Positions 29,368 to 38,767 of a DNA stretch of 64,000 nt are shown here, one piece after another. The translations under genes and the position numbers were made by a program. The DNA is from Pseudomonas cerasi (lineage in GTDB: Bacteria; Pseudomonadota; Gammaproteobacteria; Pseudomonadales; Pseudomonadaceae): positions 2,699,001 to 2,763,000 of the forward strand of contig NZ_LT222319.1 in the NCBI RefSeq assembly GCF_900074915.1, in the 5' to 3' direction. Positions within the stretch are counted from its first letter, which is position 1; every line of letters begins with the position of its first letter. The notes beneath the pieces were generated by a model. It was not told where the DNA came from. It searched no databases and saw only the letters and a list, made by a program, of their open reading frames with translations.

Positions 29368-30522
29368 ATGCATCGCAACGACTGGCACTACCCGACTTCC
29401 ATCCGCGCAGGCGCAGGACGCGTCAACGAACTGGCCGACGCCTGCAGGGTGACCGGCATACAACGTCCGCTGCTGATCACCGACAGCTTTCTGGGCAGCA
29501 CCGACATGATCGCCAGCGCCGTAGGGGACTGCCGTAGTCAGTTGGGCCACTGCGGCCTGTTTGACCGGGTCAAGGGCAACCCGACCGGCACCAACGTCGC
29601 CGAGGGGCTGCACGCTTACAGAACCGGTGGCTACGACGGTGTGATTGCGTTTGGCGGCGGCTCGGCGCTGGACGCTGCCAAGGCGGTCGCGCTGATGTCG
29701 GGCCAGACCCGCCCGTTATGGGATTTCGAAGACATCAACGACAACCACCTGCGCGCCGATCCGAATGGCATTGCGCCGCTGATTGCGCTGCCGACGACGG
29801 CCGGGACCGGCTCTGAAGTCGGGCGTGCGTCAGTGATTACCGATGAACAGGCGCAGGTCAAACGCATCATCCTGCACATTCGCATGATGCCGCGCATCGC
29901 GATTCTGGATGCCACGCTGACACTCGACCTGCCCAGGCACCTGACCGCCGCCACCGGCGCCGATGCCTTGACCCACTGCATGGAGTCCTGGTGTTCGCCG
30001 GCCTGGCACCCGATGGCCGAAGCGGTTTCGGTCAAGGGCATGCAGATGATCAAGGCGTTTCTACCGCGTGTCGTCGCCGACGGGCAGGACCTTGAGGCGC
30101 GGCAGCAGATGCTGGTGGCCTCCAGCCTTGGCGCCGCTGCATTTCAGCGCGGTCTGGGCGGCGTACACGCGATCGCCCAGAGCCTTGGGGCGCTCTACGA
30201 TCAGCATCACGGCTTGCTCAACGCAATCCTGCTGCCCTATGTGCTGGAGGCCAATCGTTCGGTGCTGCAGACGCAAATGGACGATCTGGCGGTTTACCTG
30301 CGGTTGCCGTCGCCCGGCTTCTCCGGGGTGATGGACTGGCTGCTGACGCTGCGCGAGCAGATTGGCATTCCACATACGCTGAGCGAGATCGGCATCGATG
30401 ATCGCGAAGCCGAGCGCGTCGGGCGGATGGCTTTCGTCGATGGCTGCTCGCACACCAACCCGATTCGCCATTCGGCGCAGGTCTACGCGCAGATTTTCAG
30501 CCGCGCTGTGAGGGGCGAGTGA
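29368..30522 (+). CDS. Iron-type (group III) alcohol dehydrogenase
   Basis: 384 aa. GGGSALDAAKAVAL is the cofactor loop and PTTAGTGSEVGRASV the family signature. Metal ligands are expected from DALTHCMESW and the HAIAQSLGALYDQHHG region (with His-rich HHG). In this operon a natural substrate is the aldehyde released when the lysyl hydrazine is cleaved (2-aminoadipate 6-semialdehyde), or an aldehyde derived from the product; both are inferences. 24 bases separate it from the exporter and its stop overlaps the next start. Confidence 0.88.
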   Translation: MHRNDWHYPTSIRAGAGRVNELADACRVTGIQRPLLITDSFLGSTDMIASAVGDCRSQLGHCGLFDRVKGNPTGTNVAEGLHAYRTGGYDGVIAFGGGSALDAAKAVALMSGQTRPLWDFEDINDNHLRADPNGIAPLIALPTTAGTGSEVGRASVITDEQAQVKRIILHIRMMPRIAILDATLTLDLPRHLTAATGADALTHCMESWCSPAWHPMAEAVSVKGMQMIKAFLPRVVADGQDLEARQQMLVASSLGAAAFQRGLGGVHAIAQSLGALYDQHHGLLNAILLPYVLEANRSVLQTQMDDLAVYLRLPSPGFSGVMDWLLTLREQIGIPHTLSEIGIDDREAERVGRMAFVDGCSHTNPIRHSAQVYAQIFSRAVRGE

Positions 30523-31715
30523 ATCATGGCCGCCCTGACGAGGCGGGCATACAGCGTCTTGACCAGGTCTGGCGGGGATTCGTCGAGCCGGGCCGGATCG
30601 TCGGCGGGGTGCTGTTGCTGGCTCGCCAGGGCCGTCTGGAATACGCCAGTGCACGCGGTTGGGCGGATCGCGAGCAGCAGATTCCGGTCACCCGCCACAC
30701 GCGTTTTCGCCTGGCCTCACTGACCAAGCTGTTGACCTCGGTTGCGGTGTTGCGGCTCTGCGAACGGGGTGTGTTGGATCTGCAGGCTTCGGTGACTCAT
30801 TGGCTGCCAGCCTTTCGACCGCATCTGGCCAATGGCCGCGAACCGTCCATCACGCTGCAGCACCTGCTGTCGCACACATCGGGTTTGAGCTACGGCTTTG
30901 AGCAGGCGCCCGAGAATGCCTATCAGCGGGCCGGGGTGTCGGACGGGCTGGACCGGGTCCCGTTCGACCTGCAGGAAAACCTGACGCGTTTGGCGCGTGT
31001 GCACTTGCTGTTCGAGCCCGGCAGCGCCTGGGGATATTCGCTGGCCACTGATGTGCTGGGTGCAGTGGTCGAACAGGCCACTGGCCTGAAGTTGTCAGAA
31101 GCCATCGATAAATGGGTCACCGTACCGTTGCGCATGCACGCGACCTCATTCAGGCACCTGCCGGAACATCCGCTGGCCAGCGCTTACAAGGACGGGCTCA
31201 GCGGCCCGCAGCGTATCGCCGACGAGGATGAGGTGCTGCTCGCCAGCGGCAAGGCGCGGCTGTCCGCAGCTCGCGCCTTTGACACCGGTGCGTATGAGTC
31301 GGGCGGTGCGGGAATGCTGGGCACGGCTGATGACTATCTTCGGCTGCTCGAATGCCTGCGTCTCGGCGGCGCGCCGCTATTGAGTGAAGCCAGTACCGCA
31401 CGCTTGCTGGGCAATGCGATTGGCCAGACGAGCATCGCCAGCCGCGGACCCGGCTGGAGGTTCGGGTTGGGGCCGATGATTCTCACCGACCCAGTGCTCG
31501 CCGGGCAGCGGCAGGGCGCAGGGACCTGGTCATGGTGCGGCCTGTATGGCAGCCATTACTGGGTCGATCCGCATGCTGCGCTGAGCATGGTGGTCCTGAC
31601 CAATACAGCGGTTGGCGGCGCGTGGGGCGAATTTGCCGACGCGATCGTCGATGCGCTTTACCCCGAGCCTGCGGTCAGGCCCGGGCGAATTGTTTGCGGT
31701 AGCTGCTCGGGCTGA
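30519..31715 (+). CDS. Class-C beta-lactamase-fold serine hydrolase
   Basis: 398 aa from a GTG that overlaps the dehydrogenase stop (GTGA). Active-site Ser67-x-x-Lys70 (ASLTK) and Tyr173 (WGYSLA) are in place, with HTSGLSYGF between. There is no signal peptide, unlike true AmpC enzymes, so it is probably a cytoplasmic esterase, peptidase or acyl-transfer enzyme. It is the last gene of the operon; possible roles are maturation by amide or ester formation, or hydrolysis for immunity. Its last 41 bases overlap the convergent glxA-type gene. Confidence 0.85.
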   Translation: MNHGRPDEAGIQRLDQVWRGFVEPGRIVGGVLLLARQGRLEYASARGWADREQQIPVTRHTRFRLASLTKLLTSVAVLRLCERGVLDLQASVTHWLPAFRPHLANGREPSITLQHLLSHTSGLSYGFEQAPENAYQRAGVSDGLDRVPFDLQENLTRLARVHLLFEPGSAWGYSLATDVLGAVVEQATGLKLSEAIDKWVTVPLRMHATSFRHLPEHPLASAYKDGLSGPQRIADEDEVLLASGKARLSAARAFDTGAYESGGAGMLGTADDYLRLLECLRLGGAPLLSEASTARLLGNAIGQTSIASRGPGWRFGLGPMILTDPVLAGQRQGAGTWSWCGLYGSHYWVDPHAALSMVVLTNTAVGGAWGEFADAIVDALYPEPAVRPGRIVCGSCSG

Positions 31716-32628
31716 TGCCCACCAGATTGCGGAAGTGCCGGCGAAACGACTCTTCGGAGCCGAAGCCGGCGCGGTCCACCACTTCGTTCAGGCGTAATTT
31801 CGACGATTCCAGCAGTTCCTTGGCGTAGGCAATGCGCTCACCGAGCAACCAGTCGTAAGGCGTCAGCCCGGTGCTTTCCATGAAGCTGCGGTGCAAGGTA
31901 CGGGTACTGAGCGCCGCCCTGGAGGCCATCTCCTTGATGGTATGCGGGCGCTGCAAGTCGCTGCGAATCCAGTCCATCAGGTTGGAAATCGGCCCGTCGC
32001 TGGCCGATACCAGTTGCCGGGATGCGTATTGCGATTGTCCGCCTTCGCGATGAGGCGGGATGACCATGCGCTGCGCGACCATGTTGGCGACGCGCGAGCC
32101 GTGATCGTTGCGCACCAGGTGCAACATCATGTCCAGCCCGGCGGCCGAGCCTGCTGCGGTGACGATGCTGCCCTGATCCACGTAGAGTTCGTTGGGCTGA
32201 ATGGTCAGGCCAGGGTACATGGTGGCCAGCAGGTCGGTGTAGCGCCAGTGGGTCGTCACCTTGTGCCCGTCGAGCAGACCCGCCGCCGCCAGGACGAAGG
32301 CCCCGGTACAGATCGAGCAGATTCGCGCGCCGCGTGCATGAGCCGCCTGGAGCTGTTCGATGAGCCGTTGCGGAACCGCGGATTCCACCCCGCGCCAGCC
32401 CGGCACGATGATGGTGTCGGCGTTTTCCAGCAGCACCTCGCCGGGTGTCGGCACGATAGTGATGCCCCCGGCAGCGGTGATCGGTCCGTCGTCGACCGGG
32501 AAGGTCGCGAACTCGTACCAACTGACGCCCAACTCGGGTCTTTTCAGCGCAAAGACTTCCACCGTGCAGCCAAATTCGAAGGTGCACAGCTGGTTATAGA
32601 TGAGTGCGACAACGAGATGATTTTTCAT
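31675..32628 (-). CDS. GlxA-type AraC-family regulator with DJ-1/PfpI domain
   Basis: 317 aa. The N-terminal DJ-1/PfpI domain begins HLVVALIYNQLCTFEFGCTV, and its nucleophile-elbow position is ICSICTGAFVLAAAGL. The C-terminal 100 residues are a double helix-turn-helix of the AraC type (TIKEMASRAALSTRTLHRSF, then LNEVVDRAGFGSEESFRRHF). Such regulators usually control amine or amino-acid catabolism. It lies divergently from another DJ-1/PfpI gene 142 bases away, a common Pseudomonas pair. The 3' end overlaps the biosynthetic operon tail. Confidence 0.92.
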   Translation of the reverse strand: MKNHLVVALIYNQLCTFEFGCTVEVFALKRPELGVSWYEFATFPVDDGPITAAGGITIVPTPGEVLLENADTIIVPGWRGVESAVPQRLIEQLQAAHARGARICSICTGAFVLAAAGLLDGHKVTTHWRYTDLLATMYPGLTIQPNELYVDQGSIVTAAGSAAGLDMMLHLVRNDHGSRVANMVAQRMVIPPHREGGQSQYASRQLVSASDGPISNLMDWIRSDLQRPHTIKEMASRAALSTRTLHRSFMESTGLTPYDWLLGERIAYAKELLESSKLRLNEVVDRAGFGSEESFRRHFRNLVGISPSSYRKQFARA

Positions 32629-32770
32629 GGCGCGATGTTACCGGATATTGGCATTTCAGCCAGTAGTTTGGCGTGATGCTACTGAGTAATCTGCTCTGTG
32701 TCACCGCTGAAACCCGCTTAACCCTCACTATGATGCAAGTGGTCTGCCATGCAGGCCCTGGAGCCAACTC

Positions 32771-33376
32771 GTGCCACTCAATATCGGTATCTACGTTTAT
32801 GACGACGTCGAGGTTCTCGACTTCGCTGGCCCCTATGAAGTGTTCACCACCGCAACCCGCATGCACGCTCGCAACAGCCGTGATGACCGGCAGTTGTTCA
32901 ACGTATTCACCATCGGCCGCAGCACCGCGCCGGTGCGTGCCCGCGCCGGCCTCAAGGTCGATCCGGATTTCTCGATCAACGACCATCCGGCCGTCGACTG
33001 CCTGATCGTTCCGGGTGGCGTCGTGACCGCCGAACTGGAAAAACCCGACGTGATTCACTGGATCAGCGATCAGTCGGAGCCTGGCCGCGTGGTCGCTGCC
33101 GTGTGCACCGGCGCCTTCCTGCTGGCCAGGACCGGCAAGCTGGCCGGCAAGCAAGTGACCACGCATTGGGAAGACATCGACGACCTCAAGGAAATGTTCC
33201 CGTCGGTGGACGTGCTCAGCACGCTGCGCTGGGTCGATGAGGGCTCGTTCGTGACATCGGCAGGTATTTCTGCCGGTATCGACATGAGCCTGCACTTGGT
33301 CGAGCGCCTGCACAGCCGTGAACTGGCCGAACGCACGGCGCTGCAAATGGATTTCGACTGGACCGAGAACGACTGA
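32771..33376 (+). CDS. DJ-1/PfpI protein, isonitrile-hydratase-like
   Basis: 201 aa, GTG start after TGGAG. The domain begins NIGIYVYDDVEVLDFAGPYE; the conserved Cys is in VAAVCTGAFLLARTG. This resembles InhA-type isonitrile hydratases of Pseudomonas, which hydrate isonitriles to N-substituted formamides through the same Cys. It is probably controlled by the divergent GlxA-like regulator. A hairpin at 33410-33436 (GGCTATG/CATAGCC) follows; nothing else is seen up to 33605. Confidence 0.85.
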   Translation: MPLNIGIYVYDDVEVLDFAGPYEVFTTATRMHARNSRDDRQLFNVFTIGRSTAPVRARAGLKVDPDFSINDHPAVDCLIVPGGVVTAELEKPDVIHWISDQSEPGRVVAAVCTGAFLLARTGKLAGKQVTTHWEDIDDLKEMFPSVDVLSTLRWVDEGSFVTSAGISAGIDMSLHLVERLHSRELAERTALQMDFDWTEND

Positions 33377-33605
33377 GTCATCCAGTCGCGCTGCGGATAC
33401 CCCTGAAGAGGCTATGTGCCCGAAATGTGCATAGCCAGCGCTTCAACGCGATAGCCAGCGTTCGCTTTACCCCCGCTTGAGACATTCATTCGAATGGCCG
33501 ATAACCCGGCCAGATCGGTGTTTCGGCGGGGGTTTCCTGTATTCCCGAGCCTTTGGCTCAGCGGCAGGGCCGCACCCACCTTTGCAAAACCAGAGTGCAG
33601 GACAC

Positions 33606-34471
33606 ATGAAAACCCACTTCTTCAAAGTCGTTCAAACCGTTGCACAGCACGGTTCGTTCTCGGAGGCCGCCGCCATTCTGGGCTGCAGCCAGTCGAACAT
33701 CAGCTATGCCATCAAGGAGGTCGAAGATTTTTTCGAAAAACGCCTGTTCATTCGCAGCCGCACAGGCTGCATGCTCACCCCTGAAGGCAAGGTCATCAGC
33801 CAGACCCTGGGAAATATCATGGCCACGCTCGAACAACTAAAAAAAATGGGGTCAGTGGTAGCGTCACCATTCATTATCACTCGCACATCCGCGAGACCGG
33901 CCTGAGTGCCTCGCTGGACTTTCTCGCCCATCATTACCCCGATATCCATCTGAACGTGCTGCACCGCAGCGAACAGAATCCGTCGCTGGACGCATTGATA
34001 AAGGGCGTGGCCGATATCCTCATCCTGCCGGCTACTGTGCTGGACGAGCATTATCTCGAACACCATTGCTGGTCGGACCATTACGTACTGGTAGCGGCGC
34101 GAAGCAAGCAGGGCGCGGCGCAGTGTTTCGCCGAACTTGCGCAGGTGTCGCGCTATGTGGCCTGGCGGCATCCTGGGGTGGAGCGCCTGCACCAGCAACT
34201 GGCATCGGCACAGCTACGGCTCAGCCAACGCGGCGAGCTCAGTTGCCTGGACACGCTGCTGGACCTGGTCGCCAAGCGCCATTGCATCTCGATTGTGCCC
34301 AGCGCGCTGTTGAGCGGGCGGCTTCGCGAGCTGGAATCTATCCCGCTGCCGCTGACCGTGAGGCGCCAGATCAGCGTCGTGGCGCGGCCTGCTTCATTGT
34401 TGTCCAACGCCGCCAATGCCGTGGTTCAGGCACTCAAGAAACCACCGGCCTCGAACACTCGGCCTGATTGA
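33606..34471 (+). pseudogene. LysR-family regulator split by a frameshift at an A8 tract
   Basis: The N-terminal HTH (FKVVQTVAQHGSFSEAAAIL, CSQSNISYAIKEVE) is read from 33606 to the poly-A at 33839-33846, after which the frame ends at 33905. The ligand-binding domain continues in the -1 frame (SGSVTIHYHSHIRETG, later SCLDTLLDLVAKRHCISIVP) to 34471. Together they give a normal protein of about 288 aa. CTA-AAA-AAA contains the canonical A-AAA-AAA slip heptamer in the right phase. So dead gene, slippage-rescued gene, phase-variable gene or sequencing error are all possible. No target gene is obvious. Confidence 0.85.
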
Positions 34472-34579
34472 CGGAGGTGTCGCAAAACGTTGTCACAGTG
34501 CCCTTAACGAGCGTTTGACCGCGACATGAATGCAACGAATCGGGCCGGCAAGGCTCATATCCGTAAGCAATACATTCAG

Positions 34580-34601
34580 GACGCTCCGCATGCGGGGCGT
34601 C
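34580..34601. repeat. Palindrome before the GH13 gene
   Basis: GACGCTCCGCATGCGGGGCG plus TC is a near-perfect 22-bp palindrome, 35 bases before the next start codon. It resembles the GACGCTC-type extragenic palindromes also seen near 42170. No T run. Confidence 0.5.
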
Positions 34602-34635
34602 TCAGGTCGCCGATTCGAGAGGAAGACTGAACGCT

Positions 34636-36699
34636 ATGACGATACCGGACAAGCAATACGTGGACTGGCTGGTCGAGCAATCGATGCTTAACGCCGCAAG
34701 ACAGCGCGCCAAGACCTATTCGGGGCAGGGCAGGCTCTGGCAGCGTCCTTTCGCCCTTGCGCGTCCCAGAGACGCCTCCGCTATCGCCTCGGTCTGGTTT
34801 ACCGCCTACCCGGCCTCCATCGTCACCCGTGAAGGTGGCTCGGTGCTTGAAGCACTGGGTGATGAAACGCTGTGGCATGCACTGTCGGAAATCGGCATTC
34901 AGGGCATTCATAACGGCCCGCTCAAGCTCTCCGGCGGACTGAAGGGGCGTGAGCGCACGCCGAGCATCGATGGCAACTTCGACCGCATCAGTTTCGGCAT
35001 CGACCCGGACCTGGGTACCGAAGCACAACTGTTGAGCCTGTCGCGCATTGCCGCAGCGCACAACGCGGTGATCATTGATGACATCATTCCGTCGCACACC
35101 GGCAAGGGCGCAGACTTCCGCCTGGCCGAGATGGCGTACGAGGATTATCCCGGTTTGTTCCACATGGTCGAGATCCGTGAGGAAGACTGGCAGCTGTTGC
35201 CTGAAGTGCCAGCCGGCCGCGATGCGGTCAACCTGATGCCCGATGTGGTGGATCAGCTGCGCGACAAGCACTACATCGTCGGCCAGCTGCAACGGGTGAT
35301 CTTCTTCGAGCCTGGGGTCAAGGAAACCGACTGGAGCGCCACCGACGTGGTACACGGCGTCGACGGCAAGGCCCGCCGCTGGGTCTACCTGCATTACTTC
35401 AAGGACGGCCAGCCCTCCTTGAACTGGCTGGACCCCAGCTTTGCCGCGCAGCAGATGATCATCGGTGACGCGCTGCATGCCATCGATGTCATGGGCGCCC
35501 GGGTGTTACGTCTGGACGCCAACGGCTTCCTTGGCGTCGAACGTCGCGCCGAAGGCACCGCCTGGTCGGAAAGCCATCCGCTGTCGATCACCGGCAACCA
35601 GCTTCTAGCTGGTGCGATCCGCAAGGCGGGCGGCTTCAGCTTCCAGGAGCTGAACCTGACCATGGATGACATTGCCTCCATGGGGCAGGGGGGCGCGGAT
35701 CTGTCCTACGACTTCATTACCCGGCCGGCCTATCAGCACGCGCTGCTGACCGGCACCACCGAATTCCTGCGTCTGATGCTGCGTCAGGTGCATGCCTATG
35801 GCATCGATCCGGCATCGTTGATCCATGCCCTGCAGAACCACGACGAGCTGACCCTGGAACTGGTGCACTTCTGGACGCTGCACGCTCACGACACCTTCCA
35901 TTACCAGGGCCAGACGTTCCCGGGCAACATCCTGCGCGAGCACATCCGTGAGGAAATGTACGAGAAACTGTCCGGCGAACATGCGCCATACAACCTCAAG
36001 TTCGTCACCAACGGCGTCTCTTGCACCACAGCGAGCATCATCACTGCTGCGCTGGGCATTCGTGACCTGAGCACCATTACCGATGCCGACATTCAGCAGA
36101 TCCAGCACATTCACCTGCTGCTGGTGATGTACAACGCCATGCAGCCGGGCGTATTTGCCCTGTCGGGCTGGGACCTTGTCGGTGCGTTGACGCTGCCGGC
36201 CGAGCAGGTCGACCACCTAATGCAGGATGGCGACACGCGCTGGGTTCATCGCGGCGCCTACGATCTGGTCGATCTGGACCCCGAAGCCGAGTTTTCTGCG
36301 GGTGACATGCCGCGTCCCAAGACGCTTTACGGCAGCCTGGTCAGTCAGCTTCAGCGACCTGATTCGTTTGCCTCGCAGCTCAAGAAGATTCTTGCTGTGC
36401 GCCGTGCCTATGACATCGCCGCAAGTCGTCAGATTCTGATTCCGGATGTCGAGCATCCAGGGCTGCTGGTCATGGTCCATGAACTGCCGGCTGGCAAGGG
36501 CACGCAGATCACTGCGCTCAATTTCAGCGCCGAGACGATCGTCGAAACGCTGCAACTGCCCGGTATTGCGCCAGGTCCGGTGGTCGACATCATCAACGAG
36601 CGTGTCGAAGGCGATTTGACCGAGCAGGGCGAGTTCACTATCACCCTGGACGCCTACGAAGGGCTGGCCCTGCGTGTGGTCAGCGCCTTGCCACTGTAA
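34636..36699 (+). CDS. GH13 alpha-amylase-family enzyme, trehalose-synthase-like
   Basis: 687 aa, (beta/alpha)8 glycoside hydrolase family 13. The nucleophile is Asp294 ([12 protein letters not shown]), acid/base Glu338 (FSFQELNLT) and third acid Asp403 (QNHDELT). A divergent N-terminal part ([20 protein letters not shown]) replaces the usual amylase start. A C-terminal beta-sandwich ends [14 protein letters not shown]. Closest in feel to stand-alone trehalose synthase/maltosyltransferase-like proteins of Pseudomonas, which interconvert maltose and trehalose or act on sucrose-like substrates; exact reaction not assignable. A GC-rich hairpin at about 36704-36721 separates it from the convergent regulator. 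Confidence 0.85.
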   Translation: MTIPDKQYVDWLVEQSMLNAARQRAKTYSGQGRLWQRPFALARPRDASAIASVWFTAYPASIVTREGGSVLEALGDETLWHALSEIGIQGIHNGPLKLSGGLKGRERTPSIDGNFDRISFGIDPDLGTEAQLLSLSRIAAAHNAVIIDDIIPSHTGKGADFRLAEMAYEDYPGLFHMVEIREEDWQLLPEVPAGRDAVNLMPDVVDQLRDKHYIVGQLQRVIFFEPGVKETDWSATDVVHGVDGKARRWVYLHYFKDGQPSLNWLDPSFAAQQMIIGDALHAIDVMGARVLRLDANGFLGVERRAEGTAWSESHPLSITGNQLLAGAIRKAGGFSFQELNLTMDDIASMGQGGADLSYDFITRPAYQHALLTGTTEFLRLMLRQVHAYGIDPASLIHALQNHDELTLELVHFWTLHAHDTFHYQGQTFPGNILREHIREEMYEKLSGEHAPYNLKFVTNGVSCTTASIITAALGIRDLSTITDADIQQIQHIHLLLVMYNAMQPGVFALSGWDLVGALTLPAEQVDHLMQDGDTRWVHRGAYDLVDLDPEAEFSAGDMPRPKTLYGSLVSQLQRPDSFASQLKKILAVRRAYDIAASRQILIPDVEHPGLLVMVHELPAGKGTQITALNFSAETIVETLQLPGIAPGPVVDIINERVEGDLTEQGEFTITLDAYEGLALRVVSALPL

Positions 36700-36737
36700 G
36701 GTGTAACGCGCTGCGCGTTACCGCTGAGTCAGGCTGT

Positions 36738-38500
36738 TCAGGGCTGACGCTTTTTCAGGCGGTAGGCAAACTGGGCGCGACTCAGGCCCAGTAAGCGCGA
36801 GGCGGCCGCCAGGTTGCCTTCGCTCTTGTCCAGCGCCTCCTGGATCAGGCGCTGTTCAAGGTCGTCGATGGAGAACGCCTGATCCGACTGATGAAGGGAG
36901 TCCAGCAGGGAGGTAGCAGGTGCCTGCTGTGCGCTCGCAGCCGATGCCTGACGCAGCGCGCCATGGTGATTCAGCGAATAGGCGTCCCGTGGTAACGACT
37001 CGTTGCGGAAAATATGCACCAGATCGATGGCCTGGCCTTCATCGCTGGCGATCAGGCCGCGCTCGATCAGATTCTGCAATTCGCGCACGTTCCCGGCAAA
37101 GTCATAGCCCAGCAGGGTTTTCAATGCGCGCATGGTCAATCCGGCCGGCGTCCTGCCGTACTCCTGACAGAAGCGCTTGAGAAAGAAGTTGATCAGCAGC
37201 GGGATGTCATCGCGGCGCTCGCGCAATGGCGGCAGGGTGATCGGGTAAACGTTGAGGCGATAGAACAGGTCTTCGCGGAAATCGCCATCGGCCACCGCCT
37301 TGCGCAGGTCGACGTTGGTCGCCGCCACCACTCGCACGTTGACCTTGATACCGTGCACACCCCCGACGCGCTCGATCTCCCGCTCCTGCAAGGCGCGCAG
37401 CAGCTTGCTTTGCCCGGCAAGGCTCAGGGAGGTGATCTCATCCAGGAACAGCGTGCCACCGTTGGCGCGTTCGAAACGCCCGGCTCTGGAGTGCGTGGCC
37501 CCGGTATAAGCCCCTCGCTCCACGCCGAACAGCTCGGCCTCGATGAGGTTGTCGGGATGGCTGCGCAATTGAGTGCCACAAACGGGCCTTCGCGGTTGCG
37601 GCTGAGCTGGTGCAACTGGCGGGCGAACATCTCCTTGCCGACCCCGGACTCGCCGCTGATCAAGACGGTTGCCGGGGTCATCGCCACCCGTTGCAGCGCC
37701 TGCGTGGCCGCATTGAAGGCAGCGCTTGCGCCGACCAGCGGCTGGTTGCTGCCGGTCGGCGGGCTTGCTTCATAGCTCGCCGCAGGCACCGGTGCGCTGT
37801 GCACGGGTGCAGGGGGTTTGACTGCTCTCAGGTAGCTCAGGTCGCGTTCGACATCGCCCCATTGTTCCGAGGTCTTGCCGACCACGCGGCAGCTCGCATG
37901 CCCCATGCCACGGCATTCCACTTCGCGGAAAACCACCATCTGTCCGAACAGGCCGCTGACAAAACCGATGGCGTAGCCGATTTCGGTCCAGCACACCGGA
38001 TCCTGGCCGATGCCGTACGCCGCGACATGCTCATCGGCTTCGCAGGAGTGATGCCAGAGAAACTCGCCCTCGTAAAACCCCGACTCGGCGTCGAATTTGA
38101 AGTGCACCGGCTCGACCTTGGTCATGCCTTCCAGGGTATGCAAGTGCGTACCGGCACGAAACGCCGACGAAGCGTCAGCCATTGGCCAGCGTTCGCGAAT
38201 CAATCGGGCGTCACGTGCGCCAGACAGATACCCGGCTCGGGTGAACATCCCGCGCGCCTGCTCTTGGCCCAGACGTTCGATGATTTCGCGGCGCAGGGTG
38301 CCGAACGATGAGGTGTGCAGCAGCAACATCCGCTGGTCGTTGAGCCAGATGCGCCCATCGTCAGGCGAGAAGAACAGGCAACTGGTCAACTCCTCTGGGG
38401 TTGGCGAGTCACCTGAATGCATCTGACTGCTGTCGCCGCGAGGCGCGAAATGTTCGGTGGGAACGCTGTGATCGGGCAACTCACAGTGGGGATTATCCAT
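36738..38500 (-). pseudogene. Sigma54-dependent aromatic-catabolism activator (XylR/DmpR/AreR type), frameshifted
   Basis: Start at 38500 after GAGGT. Residues about 40-215 are an aromatic-sensing XylR_N/V4R domain ([15 protein letters not shown]...[16 protein letters not shown]). The AAA+ domain follows with Walker [16 protein letters not shown] and NCAAIP, then the frame is lost near 37552-37556. One missing base restores [20 protein letters not shown]; the GAYTGA loop (contact to sigma54), Walker [10 protein letters not shown] and the C-terminal Fis-type HTH (AASRLLGLSRAQFAYRLKK) are intact in the -1 frame. It would activate the divergent aldehyde dehydrogenase operon, whose sigma54 promoter is visible. 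As read, it makes only a truncated protein without the GAFTGA-type loop. Confidence 0.92.
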
Positions 38501-38532
38501 TGTTGTACCTCGGCCGGGTGATGGTCGAAATG

Positions 38533-38550
38533 ATCAAATCATGGCTTGAT
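38533..38550. promoter_or_regulatory. Candidate activator site (UAS) for the sigma54 regulator
   Basis: ATCAA and TTGAT form an inverted repeat with an 8-base spacer, about 140 bases upstream of the sigma54 promoter. The sequence resembles the TTGAT...ATCAA upstream sites of XylR/DmpR regulators. Confidence 0.45.
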
Positions 38551-38690
38551 TAATAAACATAACTTCATCAAATGAACAAGCGGGTCCGCGTAGAGTTTCC
38601 GCCTGAGGGGGCTCGACGCTTCAGCGTGGTCGTCGAAAACCCTTGTTCTAAAGCGGTTGAGTGATGACATGATGGTCGGATGACAATCCC

Positions 38691-38704
38691 GGCACAGGCT
38701 TTGC
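38691..38704 (+). promoter_or_regulatory. Sigma54 (-24/-12) promoter of the aromatic aldehyde operon
   Basis: GGCACAGGCTTTGC has GG and GC separated by exactly ten bases and the CAC and TTGC neighbours of the consensus. It lies 63 bases before the dehydrogenase start and faces away from the sigma54-activator gene. Confidence 0.75.
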
Positions 38705-38767
38705 TCTGACGTACGTACGGCGCATGCTTCCCGTGACAAATACAACCATAAAAGCCGGAGTCTTAAT

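Noticed and set aside
19352..31715. Siderophore cluster of the staphyloferrin B type (SbnA/SbnB plus IucD-like hydroxylase)
   Set aside because: No NIS synthetase, NRPS, acetyl- or formyl-transferase, TonB receptor or iron-regulated promoter is present. The cupin plus MetRS-like plus DAO trio fits hydrazine formation instead.
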